Shown piece by piece: positions 1 to 5,360 of a stretch of 5,894 nucleotides of DNA (the first letter of the stretch is position 1; each line of letters starts with the position of its first letter). Made by a program: the position numbers and the translations under genes. The DNA is from JBIOJM01 sp044450785. Lineage in GTDB: Bacteria; Planctomycetota; Planctomycetia; Isosphaerales; Isosphaeraceae. The notes under the pieces were generated by a model, which was not told the DNA's origin, ran no database searches, and saw only the letters and a list, made by a program, of their open reading frames with translations. Location: contig JBIOJM010000478.1 of NCBI GenBank assembly GCA_044450785.1, positions 1 through 5,894 of the forward strand, read 5' to 3'.

Positions 1-2
1 GC

Positions 3-431
3 TCACGGTCGCACGGCACGCTGGGTCAGCAGCCCGTTTAATAGATCCTGCGCATTTTGAGTTTGGAACTTTTGCTGCTCGACACTTGGCAGACCAACCA
101 GCGGACCGACGATAACATCGTGCGCTGTCGCGAAAGTCCGTCTCGCCTTCCCCTTGAGCTTTGCATCGAGCATCTGCGCGCCGTTAAGCGTAAGCCGTTT
201 GAAGTTCAGTGCATGGTAGGCATGAGCGTCAACTGTCAGAACCAGCACGGCATTGTTATTTCCAAACCGCGAATATCCGCGGCGAAAGGCATTCGAGATC
301 GAGCCCTGTGTATAGAAGCCACGACCGAATTCTCCGTGACCCCGCGTCAATACGTCAATCGTGCCAAGAGCGGGGGTTCCAGCCATGGCCGTCGCAAGCG
401 GGCGGTTCGTACCATGAAAAAGAACAGGCAT
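3..431 (-). CDS. DUF3990-like ADP-ribosyltransferase-fold protein
   Basis: A complete 142-residue protein with no signal peptide or membrane segment, so probably cytoplasmic. It resembles the DUF3990 family, which has an ADP-ribosyltransferase-like fold. Visible landmarks are LFHGTN at residues 4-9 (family LYHGS, the NAD-binding His region), GEFGRGFY at 33-40 (family DFGxGFY), HDVIVGP at 104-110 (family YDIVIGP) and QQKFQTQNA at 119-127 (family QxxFxTEKA). The usual glutamate of that last block is a glutamine here, so catalytic competence is uncertain. The ATG at 429-431 has a GAGGA ribosome site (441-445) nine bases upstream. It starts 41 bases after the ftsQ-like gene ends on the same strand and could be co-transcribed with it. 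Base composition looks less GC-rich than its neighbours, hinting at acquisition. Some DUF3990 proteins sit in toxin-antitoxin-like pairs. No partner fits upstream; one could lie beyond the left edge. The family match is from memory; toxicity is inference. Confidence 0.72.
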   Translation of the reverse strand: MPVLFHGTNRPLATAMAGTPALGTIDVLTRGHGEFGRGFYTQGSISNAFRRGYSRFGNNNAVLVLTVDAHAYHALNFKRLTLNGAQMLDAKLKGKARRTFATAHDVIVGPLVGLPSVEQQKFQTQNAQDLLNGLLTQRAVRP

Positions 432-472
432 ACAACTTGTTCCTCATCCTAACAGGACATCGTCGCCGCCGA

Positions 473-1567
473 TTATCCCGATCCAGCCGGCTTACCGACG
501 GCGGCTGGCTGATCCTTGCCGGCTTCGGTGACCTCCGCGGCCGCGTGCGGGGAGCCTTGATGGGTGCATCGATGGTGAAGCCCCTTCTTGGTGAACTCCC
601 AGTAATCTCCCTCTTTCAGGAACCGAGAACGCGTCGACTGCCGCCATTCTAGGAGCATCACCCACTTTTGCTCGGCGCTGAGCCTTCCCGGGCGTTCGTC
701 GCCGGGTGCGGCTCCCCAGCAGACCTCGGCTCCTTCGTCATTCACCATGAACAAGCCCCGGCGCGCGAAGTCGGTCACGATGATTTCGAGAAAATGCAGG
801 GCCGGCGAAGCCAGGCCCTCGTGCGCGCGTGTTTCGGTCCGCAGGAAGCCCGCGAGCTTGGCGGCGCCCTGGATCCGCGGGTCTCCCTCGCCCATGTCGC
901 TGGAGCTCGCCTTCGCTTTCCACATCACCCCGGGACGCGGGTCGGAGGGTGCGGCCAATCCTTCGCCCGTGATCTTGATCACCTTGCCAAGTTGGTCCAG
1001 GTCGACGTCCTCGGTCGGCAGAATAATCCCCTTGTCGTCGACCATCTGCTTCGGATTCCCTGGCGGAAGGTCGACCGATGCAACAGGCCGGCGATACCGG
1101 AGGTCGACCACGATTCGACCCGGCCCGTAGGTTACCTTGACCACCTCCTCGACCCAGGCGTACTTCTTGAAAGCAAGAGTGAGGCGCTCGGGCACGACCT
1201 CGAGGAGAGAGATTTGTTCCGCCTCTCCCGCACCCAGCCGGACGCGCTCGAGAAACTCTTGGGCCCCTCCGCGATACCACGCCGGAGGGTCGGTGGCCAG
1301 GTGGATCTGATTGAACGGAAGTTGGTACGTTGATTGATGATTCAGCCAGCCAACAGCGGCCCGAGTCGCGCGGAGCGCCACGTAGATAACGCCGGCAAGA
1401 ACAGCGATTGCGGCGAGGGTGAGCAGGCCGGCGCGGCGGAAATCGAGCTGGCGGCGGTCGCGCGACGGGTCGAACCGGCGCAGCCGGAATCCCCCACCCG
1501 GCTCCTCGATGGCTCCGTCGAACCGGCGATCGCCCGAGGCGATGCGAGGAGGTTCGCGGTGTTCCAT
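473..1567 (-). CDS. ftsQ: FtsQ-like cell division protein (POTRA domain)
   Basis: A 364-residue single-pass membrane protein with FtsQ architecture: a basic, Arg-rich cytoplasmic N-terminus, one membrane helix at about residues 47-66 (core LAAIAVLAGVIYVAL), a POTRA-like segment at about 85-162, and then a beta domain. The clearest FtsQ signatures are WVEEVVKV (138-145), LRYRRPVASV (156-165) and VDDKGIILP (176-184). These match the family pattern of a final POTRA strand, RRPVA and LVDxxG. The tail beyond about 320 is low-complexity. FtsQ normally bridges early and late division proteins at the septum. I chose the ATG at 1565-1567 because GGAGGAA (1576-1582) sits eight bases upstream. The in-frame GTG at 1619-1621 and ATG at 1601-1603 lack such a site. 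It lies 89 bases downstream of murB, as expected for a dcw cluster. Divergence from proteobacterial FtsQ makes the symbol tentative. Confidence 0.8.
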   Translation of the reverse strand: MEHREPPRIASGDRRFDGAIEEPGGGFRLRRFDPSRDRRQLDFRRAGLLTLAAIAVLAGVIYVALRATRAAVGWLNHQSTYQLPFNQIHLATDPPAWYRGGAQEFLERVRLGAGEAEQISLLEVVPERLTLAFKKYAWVEEVVKVTYGPGRIVVDLRYRRPVASVDLPPGNPKQMVDDKGIILPTEDVDLDQLGKVIKITGEGLAAPSDPRPGVMWKAKASSSDMGEGDPRIQGAAKLAGFLRTETRAHEGLASPALHFLEIIVTDFARRGLFMVNDEGAEVCWGAAPGDERPGRLSAEQKWVMLLEWRQSTRSRFLKEGDYWEFTKKGLHHRCTHQGSPHAAAEVTEAGKDQPAAVGKPAGSG

Positions 1568-1633
1568 CACCTGGATTCCTCCGTCGGCTCGTTCATCCCT
1601 CATGGACGCGCCCGCTCTCACGCTCGGTGATCA

Positions 1634-1650
1634 GTGTTTAATCAAAACAC
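1634..1650. repeat. Inverted repeat between murB and ftsQ
   Basis: GTGTTT (1634-1639) and AAACAC (1645-1650) form a perfect six-base inverted repeat around AATCA. It lies a few bases past the murB stop codon, in an AT-rich island within GC-rich DNA. It could be a weak hairpin or a protein-binding site. There is no T-run that would make it a convincing intrinsic terminator in either direction. Confidence 0.4.
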
Positions 1651-1656
1651 CCTATT

Positions 1657-2538
1657 TTACCAAACTTGAATCTGGAGCTCCAACTCGTAGCCGAATTGCT
1701 GCCAGACCCGCTGGCGGATTCGCTCGATGAGCTGAAGGACGTCGTCGGCCCTCGCGCCCGGTTGGGCCACGATAAAGTTTGCGTGTCGGTCGGAGACCTC
1801 AGCACCGCCGAACCGCGTGCCTTTCAATCCCGCTTGATCGATCAGGGCACCCGCCGAGACGTCCGGCGATGGGTTCTTGAAAATGCAGCCCGAAAGCTGA
1901 TGCCCATACGGTTGGTTTTCTTTCTTGATGATCCAGATTCGACGCATCCGCCGGACGACGGATTCGGGATCTTCGACCGCCAGCTCGAACTCGGCGGACA
2001 GGATGACCGGCTCGTCGAGGTTCGAGTCGCGATCGGCGAAGCTCAAGTCGTCGCGCTCCCTGACCTGGATCAGATCGGCCGGGTCGAGCACCGTCGCGCG
2101 GCGGACGAATTGTCCAATCGCGCCTTGCCTGCCTCCCGCATTACCACGCAACGCTCCACCCACCGTGCCGGGGATGCCCGTCAGGATCTCCAGGCCGGCC
2201 AGACCGGCCCGGGCCGAATGCGAGATCAGGGCAGTCAGCGGAACGGCGGTACCCGCCTCCACGACGTTGTCGCGGACGGTGAGGTCGGAAAAGAAGGGAC
2301 TTTCGAGGTGGATCACCAGTGCATCGATTCCTTCATCGCGCACCAATACGTTCGATCCGCCTCCCAGGATTTTGAACGCGATCCCGTGTTCTCGACACCG
2401 TTTCAGAAGCGCAATCAACTCGTCGAGCTGGCGAGGCCTCGCGAAGTAGGCCGCCGGTCCCCCAAGGCGAAACCAAACCAGGGGAGCCAGCGGCTCGTCC
2501 GTTTTCACGGTGCCCCGGAAGTCGTCGAATACGTGCAT
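1657..2538 (-). CDS. murB: UDP-N-acetylenolpyruvoylglucosamine reductase MurB
   Basis: MurB is an FAD enzyme that uses NADPH to reduce UDP-GlcNAc-enolpyruvate to UDP-N-acetylmuramate, the second committed step of cytoplasmic peptidoglycan precursor synthesis. The 293-residue length, without the larger E. coli-type insert, suggests a type II enzyme. Motifs in order: WFRLGGPA near residue 22, the FAD-binding LGGGSNVLVRD near 59, GIPGTVGGALRGNAG near 121, and SGCIFKNP near 217. The catalytic Ser of the usual G-S-x-F-K-N-P motif is Cys here, a substitution also known in other MurBs. The C-terminal motif typically LExEV reads LELQI. The start is uncertain: ATG at 2536-2538 is used, but an in-frame TTG at 2545-2547 would add three residues. 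Neither has a strong ribosome site, and a TAG closes the frame upstream at about 2569. It is followed by the ftsQ-like gene, as in dcw clusters. Confidence 0.95.
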   Translation of the reverse strand: MHVFDDFRGTVKTDEPLAPLVWFRLGGPAAYFARPRQLDELIALLKRCREHGIAFKILGGGSNVLVRDEGIDALVIHLESPFFSDLTVRDNVVEAGTAVPLTALISHSARAGLAGLEILTGIPGTVGGALRGNAGGRQGAIGQFVRRATVLDPADLIQVRERDDLSFADRDSNLDEPVILSAEFELAVEDPESVVRRMRRIWIIKKENQPYGHQLSGCIFKNPSPDVSAGALIDQAGLKGTRFGGAEVSDRHANFIVAQPGARADDVLQLIERIRQRVWQQFGYELELQIQVW

Positions 2539-2625
2539 CGGCTTCAACTGAACGACTTGATCGACCTAAATCCATGAATTGCAACATCGTAGCCTCAAGA
2601 ACCCCGGTCGTCAAGCGACGTCGGC

Positions 2626-2643
2626 ACGGCAAGCCTTTGCCGT
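2626..2643 (-). terminator. Hairpin after the zinc-ribbon gene (possible terminator)
   Basis: ACGGCAA (2626-2632) and TTGCCGT (2637-2643) form a perfect seven-base stem with a four-base loop. It sits 23 bases past the stop codon of the zinc-ribbon gene and about 90 bases before murB. No T-tract follows on the minus strand, so this could be an attenuating or processing hairpin rather than a true intrinsic terminator. If it terminates, murB would need its own promoter in this gap; I do not see a clear one. Confidence 0.3.
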
Positions 2644-2666
2644 CGGCGCCTCGTGCGCGAGCCCCG

Positions 2667-3395
2667 TCAAGGCCTTCCCTCGGCCGTACGCTTCCCGTCG
2701 AAAAGCCAGTTCCCCCAGAAATCCTTTTCCATGTAGAGCGTGAGCTCGAGGCTGCCCTTGGAACTGGACAGGCTCGGGATCGGCTGGGTCGTCTCGGCGA
2801 GGGTTGCCCCGTCGAGACGCGTGCCCTCCGAGGACAACTTGGCGACGACCACCGCCGGGCCGCTCGAGCCATCCGCCAAGATATTGAGTTTCACGCGCGC
2901 ATCGATCCCACCCAAGGTCAGTTTAAGATCCAAATACTGCCTGTACGCATCGTTATACCACCTGATCGTGTCCAGCTCCGTCCCCGGCACGGCGAGATCG
3001 ATGACCGTCTTCATGTCGGTATTGATGATGGCTTCGGCGACCCGCATCGAGCGTTGCTCGAGCGACTGTTTTATGAACAACCAAAAACCGAAGGCGGCCA
3101 CCAAGACGATGCCCGCGCTGATGCCGAGAGTCCGGAGTGAGATCTGGGGAAGCTTGATTCTCCCGAGTCTTGAGGCCAGCTCGTCGAAGGATCCAGCGAG
3201 CTCGACGCCGGCCGATTCGCGCTGAGCGCGTTCCTTGGGGGCATCCTTCTGCGCCGGGGGTTCGCCCAGCACCGGCTTTCCGCTGGGACTCATATGAAAC
3301 ACCCTCAGGCACTTCTTGCACACGAGACGGGTGTTCATCTTGTCGCGCGGTACGCGCCCGAATGCACTGCAACCCGGACACTTGATGTCAGGCAT
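2667..3395 (-). CDS. Zinc-ribbon single-pass membrane protein, function unknown
   Basis: A 242-residue protein that I do not recognise as a named family. It begins with a zinc ribbon of two cysteine pairs, CPGC at residues 6-9 and CKKC at 26-29, followed by a charged, Ala/Glu/Lys-rich linker (about 45-65). One membrane helix follows at about 89-108 (core GISAGIVLVAAFGFWLF). The remaining 130 or so residues are probably outside the cytoplasmic membrane and look like a small folded alpha/beta domain without an obvious catalytic motif. Such N-terminal ribbon plus helix proteins are common in planctomycete genomes. The ATG at 3393-3395 is chosen because GGAGGAG (3404-3410) lies eight bases upstream; an in-frame TTG at 3399-3401 is only two bases from it. 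It is the first gene of the leftward group leading into murB and ftsQ, so a cell-envelope role is possible but unproven. Confidence 0.85.
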   Translation of the reverse strand: MPDIKCPGCSAFGRVPRDKMNTRLVCKKCLRVFHMSPSGKPVLGEPPAQKDAPKERAQRESAGVELAGSFDELASRLGRIKLPQISLRTLGISAGIVLVAAFGFWLFIKQSLEQRSMRVAEAIINTDMKTVIDLAVPGTELDTIRWYNDAYRQYLDLKLTLGGIDARVKLNILADGSSGPAVVVAKLSSEGTRLDGATLAETTQPIPSLSSSKGSLELTLYMEKDFWGNWLFDGKRTAEGRP

Positions 3396-3434
3396 CGGCA
3401 AAGCTCCTCCGCGATCGGTTCAGGCAACATCTTC

Positions 3435-3463
3435 AACCTAACCCTCCGTCGGCGGATTGGCAA
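3435..3463 (-). promoter_or_regulatory. Candidate promoter of the zinc-ribbon/murB/ftsQ group
   Basis: Reading the minus strand, TTGCCA (3463-3458, five of six matches to the -35 consensus) and TAGGTT (3440-3435, three of six but with the key T-A-T positions) are separated by exactly 17 bases. Transcription would begin near 3428, leaving a leader of about 30 bases before the GGAGGAG ribosome site. The -35 lies inside the palindrome at 3456-3470. Assignment is by eye only. Confidence 0.4.
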
Positions 3464-3470
3464 CGCCAAT
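3456..3470. promoter_or_regulatory. Perfect palindrome, possible operator between divergent genes
   Basis: ATTGGC (3456-3461), spacer AAC and GCCAAT (3465-3470) make a 15-base perfect dyad between two divergent genes. It overlaps the candidate -35 of the leftward promoter and lies about 65 bases upstream of the candidate rightward -10. That is where a dimeric repressor or activator would bind. No regulator gene is in view, and a chance dyad cannot be ruled out. Confidence 0.4.
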
Positions 3471-3534
3471 GAACGATCGATCAGACAGGCCGGAATATCA
3501 ATCATGAGGGGCGCCTAGAGCTCCCACAAACCTT

Positions 3535-3540
3535 TATGAT
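3535..3540 (+). promoter_or_regulatory. Candidate -10 element for the amine oxidase gene
   Basis: TATGAT matches the -10 consensus at five of six positions and would place the start of transcription near 3547, about 47 bases before the GTG at 3594. No good -35 is found 16-18 bases upstream (the sequence there is CGCCTA), so it would need an activator or be weak. It overlaps the ATG at 3536, which argues against that codon being a translation start. Confidence 0.3.
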
Positions 3541-3593
3541 GAAAGCCATCGGACCGAATCGGTGCGAGCACTCACCGTCAGAGGAGTCTAACC

Positions 3594-5068
3594 GTGAAGA
3601 ACGCGAAATCCGTCCTCGAGTGGTTGATCGTGGCCGTCGTTCTGGCCGATTCGGCGATTGTCGCCGCTCGATCGACGTCGCTGGCTCAGGATGCGCCCGG
3701 TGCTCGTCTCAGGGAGGACCGTGCGGCCGAGCCGGCACGAGACGCCTCGAGGAGGAAGTCGACGGCGGTTGCAAGGCACCCACTCGACCCGCTCGATTCC
3801 GCCGAGATCCAGCGCGCGGTCGCGACCGTCCGTGCGCAGCGGCACTTGCCCGAGAGCGTCCGGTTTGTGACCGTGACTCTGAACGAGCCATCGAAGGGAA
3901 GTGGCAGAAGTGGGCGTTCCGCATCGGCTTCAATCCGCGCGAGGGGCTGGTGCTGCACACGGTTGGCTACGACGGCCGCCCCATTTTGTACCGGGCGTCG
4001 ATCGCCGAGATGATCGTGCCCTACGCCGACCCGCGCGAGTCGGCCTACCGCAAGAATGCCTTCGACCTCGGCGAGTACGGGGTCGGCATGATGGCCAACT
4101 CGCTGGCCTTGGGTTGCGACTGCCTGGGAACGATCCACTACTTCGATGGGCACCTTGCCGACGGCAAGGGGCGAGACGTGACGATCCAGAACGCGATCTG
4201 TCTGCACGAAGAGGACGCGGGCATCCTCTGGAAACACACCGACTGGCGCACCAACCAGTCGGAGGTCCGACGGTCGCGCCGGCTGGCCGTCTCGATGCTC
4301 GCCACCGTGGGCAACTACGATTACGGGTTTTACTGGTATTTTCACCAGGACGGCACGATCCAACTGGAGGTGAAGCTCACCGGAATCATGAATACGACCG
4401 GGCTGGCGCCCGGTGAAAAACCGCGGTATGGGACGGAGGTCGCCCCTCGATTGAACGCCCCCTATCATCAGCATTTCTTCAATGCCCGGCTCGACTTCGC
4501 CGTCGACGGCGAGGACAACACCGTCTACGAGGTGAATACGCGGAGCGTGCCCTCTGGCCCCGAGAATCCGCACGATAATGCGTTTGTCACGGAAGCGACG
4601 CCTCTCCTCACGGAGTCGGCGGCCCAGCGCACGACCAACCCGGCGTCGTTCCGCTTTTGGCGAGTCGTCAACCCATCGCGCAAGAACGCCCTGGGCGGCG
4701 CCGTGGCCTATCGCCTCTCCCCGGGAGAGAACGTGCTCCCGTTTGCCCAGCCCGGTGCCGCCGTGCTCGCGCGGGCGGACTTCCTCACCAGGAACCTCTG
4801 GGTCACCCCTTATGACGCCAAGGAGCGGTTCCCGACCGGCGAATACCCGAACCAGAATCCCGGCGGGGACGGCCTGCCGAGGTGGACGAAGTCCGACCGC
4901 GGAATCGCCGGACGAGACCTGGTCGTCTGGTACACGTTCGGTCAGACACACATACCCCGGATCGAGGATTGGCCGGTGATGCCCGTCGCGTCGATTGGTT
5001 TCCTTCTTCGGCCTGACGGGTTCTTCGACGGGAATCCGGCGCTGGATGTGGCTGCGCCGTCGCCGTGA
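3594..5068 (+). pseudogene. Copper-containing primary-amine oxidase, internally deleted and frameshifted
   Basis: Copper amine oxidases (EC 1.4.3.21) oxidise primary amines to aldehyde, ammonia and peroxide using a tyrosine-derived topaquinone. The N-terminal part starts at GTG 3594, with GAGGAG (3581-3586) seven bases upstream. It gives a signal-peptide-like segment (residues 1-31), then HPLDPL (62-67) and RFVTVTLNEPSK, the start of the D2 domain. At about 3894-3902 homology jumps to another frame, entering the D4 domain at KWQKWAFRIGF. Compared with family members of about 640 residues, roughly 180 residues (rest of D2, all of D3) are missing. The D4 remainder (about 390 residues) is intact: base Asp in FDLGEYG (4064-4066), topaquinone Tyr in NYDY (4316-4318), copper ligands HQH (4466-4474) and the His of HIPRIEDWP (4949-4951). 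The original frame runs out at 4013, so no normal protein can be made. A frame open from 3536 encodes D4 behind about 120 out-of-frame, Arg-rich residues. An assembly error is the main alternative to a true pseudogene. Confidence 0.85.
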
Positions 5069-5120
5069 TCCGGCTCGGCAGCTCTCATGTCCGGGTCGGC
5101 AATGGTGAGGATCTACGCTG

Positions 5121-5149
5121 ATCGGTCCCGAAAGCGGGACAGGTCCGAT
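5121..5149. repeat. Bulged hairpin, REP-like
   Basis: ATCGG (5121-5125) pairs with CCGAT (5145-5149) and TCCCG (5126-5130) pairs with CGGGA (5135-5139) across an AAAG loop. This leaves a five-base bulge (CAGGT) on the 3' side. Hairpins with a bulge or mismatch, often containing GGGACAG, are typical of REP elements associated with IS200-like transposases, and the transposase-like relic begins 38 bases downstream. A CTAC (GTAG on the other strand) occurs at 5113-5116, close to the stem foot. Alternatively it is just the 3' hairpin of the amine oxidase transcript, though no T-run follows. Confidence 0.45.
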
Positions 5150-5282
5150 ATTGATAGGCTAGGGGGGCTTTGATTATTCTCGCGCGATGCCACGAACGGC
5201 GCGGGTCGCTCCTCGTGGGATCGTGTTTCACGTCCCGGCCCCGCAGCATCCGAGCATGGCGCGCGTGGTCTCTGTGCTCGCG

Positions 5283-5311
5283 TTGACATCGCGAGAGGCA
5301 CGTGTTACGTT
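5283..5311 (+). promoter_or_regulatory. Candidate sigma70-type promoter of the cytochrome c gene
   Basis: TTGACA (5283-5288) is a perfect -35 consensus. Exactly 17 bases later comes TACGTT (5306-5311), which keeps the critical T-A-T positions of the -10. Initiation would fall near 5318, giving a leader of about 43 bases before the ATG at 5361. The -10 lies inside the inverted repeat at 5302-5317, a layout seen with repressible promoters. Confidence 0.5.
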
Positions 5312-5317
5312 TAACAC
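5302..5317. promoter_or_regulatory. Inverted repeat overlapping the -10 (possible operator)
   Basis: GTGTTA (5302-5307), spacer CGTT and TAACAC (5312-5317) form a perfect six-base dyad covering the candidate -10. A second dyad, TTGTT-G-AACAA (5318-5328), abuts it at the presumed transcription start. The region is AT-rich compared with its surroundings. Repressor binding is inference; no regulator gene is present in the window. Confidence 0.4.
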
Positions 5318-5360
5318 TTGTTGAACAATCGTGAATCATTGACGTGCGAGCGTAGGTTCG

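Larger units (their letters stand above)
5187..5324 (+). pseudogene. Relic of a REP-associated (IS200-like, Y1) transposase N-terminus
   Basis: A 45-codon frame opens with MPRTARVAPRGIVFHV, which closely resembles the conserved start of REP-associated tyrosine transposases (typically MPRxARxAPGGxxxHVxNR). Those enzymes are single-strand DNA HUH nucleases with an HxH motif and a catalytic Tyr about 100 residues further on. After FHV the similarity stops: the expected LNRG is PAPQ, and the frame ends at TGA 5322-5324 with no HUH motif or catalytic Tyr. It therefore looks like about 48 bases of transposase start joined to unrelated DNA. There is no ribosome site at a usual distance (the nearest purine run is 5161-5167). 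A chance short frame is possible, but 12 or more family-typical residues starting at an ATG make this less likely. Confidence 0.5.

Noticed and set aside
668..1333. 221-residue open frame on the plus strand
   Set aside because: It is antisense to the ftsQ-like gene, with low-complexity, Arg/Asp-rich composition and no family features.
1666..2577. 303-residue open frame on the plus strand
   Set aside because: It is exactly antisense to murB, whose motifs are unambiguous, and has no recognisable domain.
3536..3892. Open frame from ATG 3536 as the true N-terminus of the amine oxidase
   Set aside because: Its first 120 or so residues are Arg-rich with no domain character, while the overlapping frame from GTG 3594 has a strong ribosome site, a signal peptide and D2 homology. 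The 3536 ATG also overlaps a -10-like TATGAT.
3686..4951. 421-residue open frame on the minus strand
   Set aside because: It lies antisense to the intact amine oxidase catalytic domain, has no recognisable motif, and is typical of long shadow frames in GC-rich DNA.
5085..5339. 84-residue minus-strand frame in the intergenic gap
   Set aside because: It has a basic, unstructured composition, overlaps the hairpin, relic and promoter, and resembles no family I know.
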